The notes below the pieces were generated by a model, which was not told where the DNA came from, did no database searches, and was given only the letters and a program-made list of their open reading frames with translations. Shown here piece by piece: positions 23,662-31,275 of a DNA stretch of 64,000 bases. This stretch comes from Roseburia zhanii (lineage in GTDB: Bacteria; Bacillota; Clostridia; Lachnospirales; Lachnospiraceae), in the NCBI RefSeq assembly GCF_014287635.1, contig NZ_JACOPH010000013.1, positions 1 through 64,000 on the forward strand. Direction: 5' to 3'. The translations under genes and the position numbers were made by a program. How positions within the stretch are numbered: position 1 is the first letter of the stretch; each line of letters begins with the position of its first letter.

Positions 23662-26445
23662 ATGGCAAGTTTACGGGACACTGTGAAACAGTATCAAGAG
23701 GAATTACGGGACGGTATCGCTTGGATTGCCTTTTGGCGTGAGGGGCGTTCATGGAACGGTGAGGACTTCTATCTGGACACAGGCGACAGCCTTACCGCCG
23801 AACAGAAAAGCCGCCTTGAAGAAATCCGGCAGAAAGACCCCGCAGCCGTTATTCTGAACAGCTATTACTGCGGCTATTTAGCCGGGGATATGACCGTTGA
23901 CGAGCTGACCGCCGGAGTGCGTCGGCATTATGAAAACGGCTATAACGACGTAGCGGATTTTATCGCTGCACATGATGATACCTTATCCCCGGAAGTCTTG
24001 GAAAAAGCGCGGGCATTAGCCCATGCCGCAGGGCTTCCCTTTTATGAAAGACCTTATAACGGGGAAGAAATCGACCCGTATATTTATGACGGATATATGA
24101 GCATTGAGGACTACGAACTCATGCACCAAAAGATTGCACAGGAAAGGAGCGAACATTTGGCAGAACAATTTTCAATTTTGATTGACAGCCGCAGCCATTT
24201 TGAAACCGGGCAACCGGGCGGCGTATGGCTTCCTATGCCGACAACTGCGGAGCAGCTTCACAAAGCGATGAACCGTATCGGCATTACCGCAGAAAATTCA
24301 CAGGATTTTTTTATCAATGGATTTGCAAATACCGAACAGCAGCCCTTTGATGTACCACTTTCTGTTATCCAGAGTGCAGGAATTGACGAGCTGAACTATT
24401 TCGGGAAGCTCTTAGAAATGCAGCGTGACGAGGACAGGGACAAATTTGCGGCAGCGGTAACACTGGGCGAATATGCCGGAAGCGTGAAAGACCTTATCAA
24501 CCTTGCACAGAACCTTGATTGCTACTGGATTTATCCCACCATACAGGACGAAGAAGCTTACGGGCATTACCTTATCGACGAACTGGACGAATTGGAGCTG
24601 CCCGAAGCCGCAAAAAACTATTTCATGTATGAGGAATACGGACGGGACGCGGTAAAGAATGACAGGGGGATTTTTACCGCGCAGGGCTATATCTACAACA
24701 ACAAAAATACCTTTTCGGAATGGTACAGCGGGCATGAGAATGACATACCGAAAGAATACAGGGTTATGAGCTTCCCGCAGCCGGAACGCCCAGACCCGGC
24801 AAAGGTGGAAATGGACGCTGCCGCACCACCGCAGCAATCCGTACCGCCTGCCGTAGCGCAAGAGTCGCGCCCGGTTATCCCGATTGTGCTGACTTCCGAG
24901 AAACCCGCGGATAAGCTCAAAGAAATCACAGACCGCTTGGAACAGGGTATCAAGGAACTGTTCGACAGTGACCGCTACAAGGAATATCTGCGCGTCATGT
25001 CAAAATTCCATAATTACAGCTTCAACAATACGCTGCTTATCGCCATGCAGAAGCCAGACGCTTCCCTTGTGGCAGGCTTCCAGTCTTGGAAAAATAACTT
25101 CAAGCGCAATGTGGTAAAGGGGGAAAAAGGTATCAAAATCCTTGTCCCGTCCCCGTTCAAAATTAGGCAGGAAATGGAGAAAATCGACCCGGAAACGCAA
25201 AAGCCCGTAATCGGCGCAGACGGGAAACCCGTCAAGGAAGAAAAAGAAATCACTATCCCTGCTTTTAAGGTGGTATCGGTCTTTGATGTTTCCCAGACCG
25301 AGGGAAAGGAGCTGCCGGACATTACTGTGGATATGCTGACCGGGGATGTGGAACACTTCAAGGACGTTTTCGCAGCCCTTGAAAAGACTTCCCCTGTCCC
25401 TATCGGCTTTGAAAAAATCGAGGGCAATTCACACGGGTATTACCACTTGGAGGAAAAGCGCATTGCCATTGACGAGGGAATGAGCGAGCTTCAGACCATA
25501 AAAACCGCTATCCATGAAATCGCCCATGCGAAGCTGCATGACATTGACCCCAACGCCCCGAAAGAGGAACAGGCAGACAGACCCGACCGCCGTACCCGTG
25601 AGGTACAGGCAGAAAGCGTCGCTTATGCGGTCTGCCAACATTACGGGCTTGATACGTCGGACTATTCCTTTGGATATGTCGCCGGGTGGAGCAGCGGACG
25701 GGAACTTGACGAACTGAAAAGCTCCCTTGAAACAATCCGCAGTACCGCAGCGGAAATCATCAACAGCATTGACGAGCATTTGCAGGAAATTCAAAAGGAA
25801 CACGACAGGGAACAGGTACAGAAAGAAGTAGCCGAGCCGGACAAAGACACCTTTTCCATTTACCAGTTAAAGCGTGGTGATGAAACGCGGGATTTCCGCT
25901 TTGAACCGTATGACCGTCTGGCAGCAACTGGACGTACCGCAGACCGGGCAAATTATGACCTTATCTATACCGCCGAGCTTACGCCGGGGACTTCCCTTGA
26001 AGATATTTATACCCGGTTCAATATCGACCACCCGAAAGATTTTAAGGGACACAGCCTTTCCGTTTCTGACGTTGTGGTGCTTCATCAGAACGGGCAGGAC
26101 ACGGCACACTATGTTGACAGCAGCGGTTACAGGCAAGTGCCGGAATTTTTACAGCCGCCGGAAAAGGAAAATCCCTTAAAGCACGTCGAGGACACTATCG
26201 AGCAGAACGACAACAATTTTGACGGGATTATCAACAACACCCCGTCCGTGGACGAATTGGAGAAAAAAGCAAAATCCGGGGAACAGATTTCTTTGACCGA
26301 CCTTGCAGACGCAATCAAAGCAGAGAAAACACGCAGCAAGGGTAAAGAAGAAAAGCCCTCTATTCGGGCGCAGCTTAAAGCGGATAAGAAAAAGGTGCAG
26401 AAGAAAACCGCAAGACAGAAACCACAGAACTTGGAAAGGAGCTGA
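23662..26445 (+). CDS. Multidomain antirestriction protein (ArdA-like, ArdC-like, M78 peptidase, YodL, DUF4316)
   Basis: 927 residues from ATG 23662 (AAAGGAGG upstream; an in-frame ATG at 23632 has no ribosome site). Parts in order: an ICE-type N-terminal domain (about 1-140); an ArdA-like acidic region (about 160-370, with Y-F-M-Y-E-E-Y-G-R-D-A); an ArdC-like DNA-binding domain (about 405-570, with F-H-N-Y-S-F-N-N and W-K-N-N-F-K-R-N-V-K); a zinc metallopeptidase motif H-E-I-A-H at 618; a YodL domain near 730-800; and a DUF4316 tail. It likely protects incoming DNA from restriction. The basic tail P-S-I-R-A-Q-L... recurs in the next protein. Directly preceded by element A. Confidence 0.85.
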   Translation: MASLRDTVKQYQEELRDGIAWIAFWREGRSWNGEDFYLDTGDSLTAEQKSRLEEIRQKDPAAVILNSYYCGYLAGDMTVDELTAGVRRHYENGYNDVADFIAAHDDTLSPEVLEKARALAHAAGLPFYERPYNGEEIDPYIYDGYMSIEDYELMHQKIAQERSEHLAEQFSILIDSRSHFETGQPGGVWLPMPTTAEQLHKAMNRIGITAENSQDFFINGFANTEQQPFDVPLSVIQSAGIDELNYFGKLLEMQRDEDRDKFAAAVTLGEYAGSVKDLINLAQNLDCYWIYPTIQDEEAYGHYLIDELDELELPEAAKNYFMYEEYGRDAVKNDRGIFTAQGYIYNNKNTFSEWYSGHENDIPKEYRVMSFPQPERPDPAKVEMDAAAPPQQSVPPAVAQESRPVIPIVLTSEKPADKLKEITDRLEQGIKELFDSDRYKEYLRVMSKFHNYSFNNTLLIAMQKPDASLVAGFQSWKNNFKRNVVKGEKGIKILVPSPFKIRQEMEKIDPETQKPVIGADGKPVKEEKEITIPAFKVVSVFDVSQTEGKELPDITVDMLTGDVEHFKDVFAALEKTSPVPIGFEKIEGNSHGYYHLEEKRIAIDEGMSELQTIKTAIHEIAHAKLHDIDPNAPKEEQADRPDRRTREVQAESVAYAVCQHYGLDTSDYSFGYVAGWSSGRELDELKSSLETIRSTAAEIINSIDEHLQEIQKEHDREQVQKEVAEPDKDTFSIYQLKRGDETRDFRFEPYDRLAATGRTADRANYDLIYTAELTPGTSLEDIYTRFNIDHPKDFKGHSLSVSDVVVLHQNGQDTAHYVDSSGYRQVPEFLQPPEKENPLKHVEDTIEQNDNNFDGIINNTPSVDELEKKAKSGEQISLTDLADAIKAEKTRSKGKEEKPSIRAQLKADKKKVQKKTARQKPQNLERS

Positions 26446-26448
26446 CGC

Positions 26449-27399
26449 ATGGGAAAATTGAGCAAATTTGATGATGTGGACGTGTTTGCTTCCCTTAGTG
26501 CAATCTTGAAGCAGAACACAGGCTTTTATCAAAGCGATTTTGACATTGATAAAAGCATAATCACGCAGGCGGCGGCAAGCCCACAAAAAGAGGATAAAAC
26601 CCTCTTGTGGCTCTGCCGCCCTATGGGAACACATTGCTTTCGAGAACGCGACGTGTTTCTAAAGGACACAGCACCTCACAATACTTGGCGGTTTTATAGG
26701 GAACAGACAAGCGACCGTATTCTTGCTTACGCAATCGAGCTGACAGGTACAGAACATGGGAAAGTCAAAGGTAATCTCTATGAGCTTGACTATGCAAGGC
26801 ATTATGAGCGCGTCAAAGACAAGGAGCTTGCCGCCGATACGGTGCGTCTGATTTATGAACACGGTACACGGGATATACCCGCCGGACAGTATTTTGCAGG
26901 CAATCCCGATACGCTTTACGGAAAATTTGAACGCTTTGAAGCTATCCCCAACGACCCGGACGCGCTGCGATTTCTCTTGCAGGAGGAAAAGCACAGCCGG
27001 GAGCAGCTTGCGCCGGGGGACTTCAAAGCACATATCGCCGTTTTGCATGACGGGTTGATTGAAACGGAAGCGCGGCGCATTGTGGCAGAAATGAAGCGGC
27101 GCGATACGCCGAACAGTCCCAACAGGACACATTTCATGGTGGAGCTTTCCAACGCATTTATGCAGCTTGCGAACAGCAAAGATTTAGACCGCCTTTTTTC
27201 TATGCTGCCATATCAGACACTTTCCTTTTCCAAAATCGAGGGCAGACACGGGACGTATGCACTGATTGATAAAAACGAAAACAGAAATAAGGATATACGA
27301 AAGCCCCGTCCCTCTATCCGGGCGCAGCTTCAATCCGAAAAGGAAAAAGCTGTCCCGAAAAGAACAGCCAAAGTAAAAAAACACGATTTGGAGGTATGA
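26449..27399 (+). CDS. Uncharacterised ICE protein with the same C-terminal tail as the antirestriction protein
   Basis: 316 residues; no family I can name. The body is mixed alpha/beta with L-W-L-C-R-P-M-G-T-H-C-F-R-E-R-D and N-L-Y-E-L-D-Y-A-R-H-Y near the middle, and E-G-R-H-G-T-Y-A-L-I late. The last 30 residues contain R-P-S-I-R-A-Q-L followed by a Lys-rich run ending K-K-H-D-L-E-V, very similar to the tail of the preceding protein (K-P-S-I-R-A-Q-L and Lys-rich). Start ATG 26449 has GGAAAGGAG 7 nt upstream and lies 3 bp after the previous stop. Probably co-expressed with the antirestriction gene and perhaps functionally paired with it. Confidence 0.65.
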   Translation: MGKLSKFDDVDVFASLSAILKQNTGFYQSDFDIDKSIITQAAASPQKEDKTLLWLCRPMGTHCFRERDVFLKDTAPHNTWRFYREQTSDRILAYAIELTGTEHGKVKGNLYELDYARHYERVKDKELAADTVRLIYEHGTRDIPAGQYFAGNPDTLYGKFERFEAIPNDPDALRFLLQEEKHSREQLAPGDFKAHIAVLHDGLIETEARRIVAEMKRRDTPNSPNRTHFMVELSNAFMQLANSKDLDRLFSMLPYQTLSFSKIEGRHGTYALIDKNENRNKDIRKPRPSIRAQLQSEKEKAVPKRTAKVKKHDLEV

Positions 27400-27401
27400 C
27401 T

Positions 27402-27608
27402 ATGAAGCATTTTACCGTGGAAGAAACAAACCTTTTGAGTATTTACGCGGACAGCAGCAAACCGGCATTGCTTAAAAATATCCGCGCCGCGCTACCATAC
27501 ATGGACGCTGATTTGCGGGAACTTGCAGAAAGAACCATGCAGAAAGTAGGCGCACTGACCGAAGCGGAATATGCCGAGCTTGCCGTTTATGCCGCTGATG
27601 AAGTATGA
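27402..27608 (+). CDS. Transposon-transfer assisting protein (TTRAP-like)
   Basis: 68 residues: M-K-H-F-T-V-E-E-T-N-L-L-S-I-Y, then L-P-Y-M-D-A-D-L-R-E-L-A-E-R and L-T-E-A-E-Y-A-E-L, the pattern of the TTRAP family found in Tn1549-type elements. Start ATG 27402 is chosen because GGAGG (27390-27394) gives 7-nt spacing; the ATG at 27396 overlaps the previous stop. It is thought to assist transfer, but the mechanism is unknown. It overlaps the next gene by 4 bp. Confidence 0.8.
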   Translation: MKHFTVEETNLLSIYADSSKPALLKNIRAALPYMDADLRELAERTMQKVGALTEAEYAELAVYAADEV

Positions 27609-27970
27609 CCGGGAATAGGCGGCTGACACCGCCGCAAAGCCGCAGGGTAAATTCCCTTGCAAAAAAATCATGCTGCAACTGCGACAAAGGAAAATGTTTG
27701 TTGCTTGACGATGGCGAAGAATGTGTATGCCCGCAGCTTATTTCTTATTCGCTGCTCTGCAAATGGTTTCGGACAGCGGTGCTTCCTCTGGATAAGGAAT
27801 TGTATGCGGAACTGTTGAAAGCCGAAGATATGCGACGTTGTACTGTATGCGGTGCTGCCTTTGCGTCAAGCTCCAACCATGCGAAATACTGCCCGGATTG
27901 CAGGAAGCGTATTACCCGGAAACAGACTGCCGAGCGTATGCGGAAAAGACGTGCCCTTATTACGCAATAG
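27605..27970 (+). CDS. Cysteine-rich VLP-type protein
   Basis: 121 residues with C-C-N-C-D-K-G-K-C-L-L-L-D-D-G-E-E-C-V-C-P-Q, the family core R-T-A-V-L-P-L-D-K-E-L-Y (the V-L-P that names it), and a late C-T-V-C...Y-C-P-D-C zinc-ribbon-like end with a basic R-K-R-R tail. These proteins are conserved just before the mobC-relaxase region of Tn1549-type ICEs; they probably bind DNA or zinc, role unknown. The start overlaps the TTRAP gene's stop (ATGA). From here to the terminator at 28094 there is no gene I can support. Confidence 0.85.
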   Translation: MTGNRRLTPPQSRRVNSLAKKSCCNCDKGKCLLLDDGEECVCPQLISYSLLCKWFRTAVLPLDKELYAELLKAEDMRRCTVCGAAFASSSNHAKYCPDCRKRITRKQTAERMRKRRALITQ

Positions 27971-28093
27971 AGGAAAAAACAGCCTGCTTTACAGGGCGTT
28001 CCGGGCGCGTTTCCTGCATGGGTAAGGGATTGATACCTAACCCTGTAAAAATGGGGTTCTACTGCGTAACATACAATCAAAACTGCACCTACG

Positions 28094-28146
28094 AAAAGAC
28101 GGGGCGCGGTGGCTATTCATTAGCTGCCGCGTCCCGTCTTTTTTCT
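28094..28146. terminator. Strong bidirectional terminator
   Basis: AAAAGACGGG (28094-28103) with CCCGTCTTTT (28133-28142), continued by CGCGG (28105-28109) with CCGCG (28127-28131), and T-rich and A-rich ends. It separates the plus-strand transfer operon from the minus-strand genes that follow. Confidence 0.85.
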
Positions 28147-28628
28147 TATCTCTTCCGTTCCTCATTAACAGCCGAAAAAATAGATTTCATAAATCGGGAG
28201 ATAAATTCCAGATTTGCAGTTTGTGTATTCCCCTCATGGAAGTAACGCCATTCAGCAAATTTGTTGCTGTTCTGTGTTAAGTCATTCTGAAAATCTGTAT
28301 CACAATATCCAGAAGTTGTTTTTTTCATTTCATCAATAGTACGCATTTTGATATTCTCTTGAATAGTATTATCTAACGCTGAAAACAATTCATCAAGTTT
28401 ATGACCTCTTGTATTTTGAGGTAACATAGCTTTCAAAAAAAGTTCGCAAGCAAAAGAGCAATTAACGACCACTGATACAAACAAAGCGGCATCTAAAGTT
28501 GCCATTCCGTCTGCGCCCGTGCTTCCATTTTTCAAATTCATCATGCCTTGACGCATTTTTTTACTTAATATGTCATAGGTGTGCTGAAAAATAACACCAT
28601 TATTCATTGCTAATTCATCATAAATCAT
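28146..28628 (-). CDS. Isolated minus-strand cargo gene, HEPN-like
   Basis: 160 residues, helical. The stretch S-F-A-C-E-L-F-L-K-A-M-L followed by R-G-H-K-L-D-E-L-F-S-A-L and a later F-A-E-W-R-Y-F-H-E-G is typical of HEPN-type proteins, which often act in toxin-antitoxin or phage-defence roles. The classic R-x4-6-H RNase motif is not clear here (R and H are two residues apart), so catalysis is doubtful. AT-rich, next to a strong terminator, and inserted between transfer genes like the gene at 20911. Function inferred only from fold resemblance. Confidence 0.55.
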   Translation of the reverse strand: MIYDELAMNNGVIFQHTYDILSKKMRQGMMNLKNGSTGADGMATLDAALFVSVVVNCSFACELFLKAMLPQNTRGHKLDELFSALDNTIQENIKMRTIDEMKKTTSGYCDTDFQNDLTQNSNKFAEWRYFHEGNTQTANLEFISRFMKSIFSAVNEERKR

Positions 28629-28695
28629 TTTTATTTCCTCACTTTCTCCTACGATATATATTATTTTATCACACGAAATCAGAACTATCTACTTG

Positions 28696-30045
28696 CTATC
28701 CGCGTTCTGTTTCCTTTTCCTGTTCTGGTTCTTTATCCTGCCGCAAAATGCTGTCAATGTTGCGCTTGATAACATCATATTCCTTGACCTGTTTTTTCAA
28801 CTTTCCATAGTCCGCATACAGAGTTTCTTTCTGTGCTTGGAGCTGTTCATATTCTGCTTGCAGCGCAGTAATGTTCGGGAGCTTTTTTATGCCTGCCGTT
28901 TGTAGTGCCTTTGCTGCCGCTTCATGGAGGATTATTGCCCGTTCATGGTCTGCCCGGTATCTGCCCTTATTATTGGCTTTGCGGTATGCGCCATAGGCAG
29001 GCTTTGTTTTCTGGTAGGTGGTAACATTCTTAATCAGCACCGCCATATCAGCAAGCCGTTTTTCGGCTGCCTTTAAGCTGTCCGCTGCCTGTTCGCTTGC
29101 AGCCGCGATTTCCGAGATTTTGGCGGTCAAATCGGCATACTGTTCAATCTTGTGTTCGGTGAGGAAATTCAGTGTTTTTGCCGCCTGTTTCAGATTATGA
29201 ATTTTCGCCCATTGCTCATAGCCTTTGCTTTCCTGTGCCTTGATACAATTTTGAATATCAATCAACAGATTGATACCGCTGCGCTGTGACTTTGGAGTTT
29301 TGACGGTGCGCGTGCGCGTTCCGCTGATACGTTCCCGTAACGCTTCCTCTGTGTAATCTGCGCCGAGGGTTTTCAGACGGGTAAACCGTTCCTGCCCCGG
29401 AGCGCGGCAGGAAATATATTTTCCCGGTTTTATCTCATAGCCTGCCGCCTGTAACTGGGATAGTAATTCTTCAAAATTTGATACTTGTGGAATAAGTGCG
29501 TCCACCGCAATTTTAAGTTTGCCTTTCCAACTTGTCCCTGTCTTGTCAGCTTGATATTCCGCATAGCTTTTTCCTTTGCTGCCTTTCCCCGGAACGACCA
29601 CAGACAGCCCATTTTCCCGGCATAGTCTGTCACTTATATTGCGTATGCCATAATAGCTGCGTTTGTTGGAATTGTACTTGTGGTAATCTACAAAATTTAC
29701 CGCGCAAAAAATGATGTGGTTATGGATATGCCCCTTGTCAATATGCGTTGTTAAGACATACTCATGCTGTCCCTTTGTAACAGCGTCAGCAAGCTGCCGC
29801 CCGATTTCATGTGCCTTTTCATAATCGACTTCTCCCGGCGCAAAGGACTGTATCAAATGGTGGGCTAAATTGTTCCCCTTATCCAACGCCTGCGCTATGG
29901 TAAATTCAAACTCAATATCTGCCGTTTCATAGCTACACCCAAAAGAGGACACCAGTATTTTTTCGTCGGTTTTATCCGGGTTCTGGATATAGTCAAGGGC
30001 TTTGCTCAACGTGCTTTTAATAGGCTTAATCTTTGTAACCGCCAT
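28696..30045 (-). CDS. MOBP-type relaxase of the ICE
   Basis: 449 residues. Motif I Tyr19 in A-L-D-Y-I-Q-N-P-D-K-T, and motif III H-I-D-K-G-H-I-H-N-H-I-I-F-C with His101, 106, 108 and 110 as metal ligands. Relaxase domain to about residue 200; the rest is a long coiled coil with Q-A-A-G-Y-E-I-K-P-G-K-Y-I-S in between. It should nick the ICE oriT (likely 30361-30441) and lead the strand through the pore. It overlaps mobC by 40 bp, so they are coupled. It is the third relaxase in the window, clearly different from those at 1891 and 8209. Confidence 0.93.
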   Translation of the reverse strand: MAVTKIKPIKSTLSKALDYIQNPDKTDEKILVSSFGCSYETADIEFEFTIAQALDKGNNLAHHLIQSFAPGEVDYEKAHEIGRQLADAVTKGQHEYVLTTHIDKGHIHNHIIFCAVNFVDYHKYNSNKRSYYGIRNISDRLCRENGLSVVVPGKGSKGKSYAEYQADKTGTSWKGKLKIAVDALIPQVSNFEELLSQLQAAGYEIKPGKYISCRAPGQERFTRLKTLGADYTEEALRERISGTRTRTVKTPKSQRSGINLLIDIQNCIKAQESKGYEQWAKIHNLKQAAKTLNFLTEHKIEQYADLTAKISEIAAASEQAADSLKAAEKRLADMAVLIKNVTTYQKTKPAYGAYRKANNKGRYRADHERAIILHEAAAKALQTAGIKKLPNITALQAEYEQLQAQKETLYADYGKLKKQVKEYDVIKRNIDSILRQDKEPEQEKETERG

Positions 30046-30335
30046 ATCTCCGCAAGCACCCCCTTTATTTCTTCCATATCTTCTTGGTAGACGCTGCCCG
30101 TCGCATTGACACGCTTTGCAATCTGATTGATGTTGACACCGATTTTCTGTATCTCTGCGGTCATGGCTTTTATATCGGCATGGTCTACCTGTATGATGTA
30201 ACCGTCAATGGCAATTTTCCGAAGATACGCCGCCATGTTCCGGGTAGGTATTAGTTTCATTTTTTCTGTAATCAAATCCCGTTCTTCCTCTGTCACATAG
30301 AATTTGATTTGTACGGTTCGTTTTCTGCCACTCAT
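30006..30335 (-). CDS. mobC: MobC relaxosome accessory protein of the ICE
   Basis: 109 residues: M-S-G-R-K-R-T-V-Q-I-K-F-Y-V-T-E-E-E-R-D-L-I, a ribbon-helix-helix-like start, and the MobC core G-V-N-I-N-Q-I-A-K-R-V-N near residue 75. It binds oriT and assists nicking. Start: on the minus strand GGAAAGGAGCGA lies about 8 nt before the ATG at 30335; a longer frame exists upstream but would cover the three-hairpin element. It lies 25 nt after element B. Confidence 0.88.
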   Translation of the reverse strand: MSGRKRTVQIKFYVTEEERDLITEKMKLIPTRNMAAYLRKIAIDGYIIQVDHADIKAMTAEIQKIGVNINQIAKRVNATGSVYQEDMEEIKGVLAEIWRLQRLSLLKAR

Positions 30336-30360
30336 GCGCCTATCGCTCCTTTCCGTTCCG

Positions 30361-30441
30361 AGGGTTTGGGACACTTCCCAACAAGCAATTTTGCAGGGCA
30401 AAATACGGAAGTGGGTACTCACTTCCTATGCTTGCTATGAA
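30361..30441 (-). other. Candidate oriT of the ICE: three-hairpin element, copy B
   Basis: In minus-strand reading order: hairpin 1 GGAAGTG with CACTTCC (plus-strand 30407-30413 and 30420-30426), hairpin 2 TTTTGC with GCAAAA (30389-30394, 30398-30403), hairpin 3 TTGGGA with TCCCAA (30366-30371, 30376-30381). The flanking ATAGCAAGCATA and the trailing ACCCT equal those of copy A at 23531-23631. The location just before mobC-relaxase and the shared core with 7661-7708 make this the best ICE oriT candidate. Confidence 0.65.
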
Positions 30442-30500
30442 AGTTTTATCCTCTGATACCTACTACAAAGGAACGCTCTATTTTGCCAAAGAGAGCAAAG

Positions 30501-30536
30501 AAAAAACGCTGCAATCCCGTAAAGACTGCAACGCTT
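30501..30536 (-). terminator. Terminator-like hairpin after the XRE gene
   Basis: On the minus strand an imperfect stem with arms near AAGCGTTGCA and TGCAGCGTT encloses about 12 nt and is followed by six Ts. It lies between the stop of the minus-strand XRE gene (30569) and element B, separating it from mobC. Confidence 0.5.
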
Positions 30537-30568
30537 CTTTCAGTCATATTCAGTTGTGTACGGACAGC

Positions 30569-30925
30569 TTATTTGTCCGAGTTTTCGATTTCCGCAACCT
30601 CTTTCGCCGTAGCAGTCACAATCCTTAATCCCTTATCGCTGATACTGTCAAGCAGAGTATCAAGCTGCCGCCGCTGCGTGGATTTTTCAGCGTCCCTATT
30701 CGGGAAAAAGAATTGGTCTACCGATATGTTATAGCGTGTCACAAGCTCATAAAAGATTTGCAGACTTGGTTGTTGTCCCTTATTTTCAATATTGGTAAGG
30801 TAACGCGGAGAAATATTCATTGCGTCGCTTACATCTTTGCGACTTTCCTTTCTCGCTGTCCGCGCCGCTTTTATCGCTTGTCCGAAAGCTGCGAAGTCAT
30901 AAAGTGGTACAGGTCTTTTAGCCAT
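30569..30925 (-). CDS. XRE-family repressor-like regulator
   Basis: 118 residues. HTH at about residues 14-68: A-F-G-Q-A-I-K-A-A-R-T-A-R-K-E-S-R-K-D-V and I-S-P-R-Y-L-T-N-I-E-N-K-G, then L-V-T-R-Y-N-I-S-V-D-Q-F-F-F. The C-terminal part is helical (Q-L-D-T-L-L-D-S-I-S-D-K-G-L-R-I). It is divergent from the cargo regulator operon at 31084, with an 8-bp inverted repeat between them, so it may control both directions and the transfer genes. Tn1549-type ICEs often keep such a gene next to mobC. Confidence 0.8.
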   Translation of the reverse strand: MAKRPVPLYDFAAFGQAIKAARTARKESRKDVSDAMNISPRYLTNIENKGQQPSLQIFYELVTRYNISVDQFFFPNRDAEKSTQRRQLDTLLDSISDKGLRIVTATAKEVAEIENSDK

Positions 30926-30944
30926 AATTATTCACCCTGCTATA

Positions 30945-30983
30945 TTGTATAGTTCCTAACTTTTTCAAGATACGTCTATACAA
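30945..30983. promoter_or_regulatory. Operator-like inverted repeat before the XRE gene
   Basis: TTGTATAG (30945-30952) and CTATACAA (30976-30983) form a perfect 8-bp inverted repeat 23 bp apart, within 20-58 bp of the XRE start codon. On the minus strand TTGAAA followed about 18 nt later by TATAGC could be the XRE promoter lying between and over the arms. Likely target of the XRE protein itself (autoregulation), by inference. Confidence 0.45.
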
Positions 30984-31020
30984 TTCCCACTGCTGGCTTA
31001 AATAATTCATATTTATTTTA

Positions 31021-31049
31021 TTGCTTCTGTTCGGCTGACCGTATATAAT
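31021..31049 (+). promoter_or_regulatory. Promoter of the HTH-RR-HK operon
   Basis: -35 TTGCTT (31021-31026), 17-bp spacer, -10 TATAAT (31044-31049). The ribosome site GGGAGGA and the ATG at 31084 follow. It directs the small HTH gene, the response regulator and the kinase. Confidence 0.75.
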
Positions 31050-31083
31050 AATGGCAAAGGAATTTTTACGGGAGGATAGCAAA

Positions 31084-31275
31084 ATGCTTGAATATATCTC
31101 TGCCCCAGAAGCAGCGAAAAAGTGGGGAATTTCTGAACGGCGCGTACAAAAGCTGTGCGAAGAAAATCGAATACCGGGTGTTGCAAAATTCAGTCGTATG
31201 TGGTTGATACCAAAGGACGCAGAAAAGCCGATTGACGGAAGAACAAAACACGGAAAGGAGCTACACCATGAATAA
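31084..31275 (+). CDS. Small excisionase/MerR-type helix-turn-helix protein
   Basis: 63 residues: Y-I-S-A-P-E-A-A-K-K-W-G-I-S-E-R-R-V-Q-K-L-C, R-I-P-G-V-A-K-F-S-R-M-W-L-I-P-K-D, the standard winged-helix fold of small DNA-binding helix proteins in Clostridia. Start ATG 31084 has GGGAGGATAGC at good spacing; an ATG at 31051 lies in the promoter region. It overlaps the response regulator start by 8 bp. The role in the cargo operon is unknown; it may tune the regulator or act on element genes. Confidence 0.75.
   Translation: MLEYISAPEAAKKWGISERRVQKLCEENRIPGVAKFSRMWLIPKDAEKPIDGRTKHGKELHHE

Noticed and set aside
27838..28245. Plus-strand frame after the Cys-rich gene, itself with many cysteines
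   Set aside because: It is the +1 frame of the Cys-rich gene and then runs through a strong terminator into the antisense of the HEPN-like gene.
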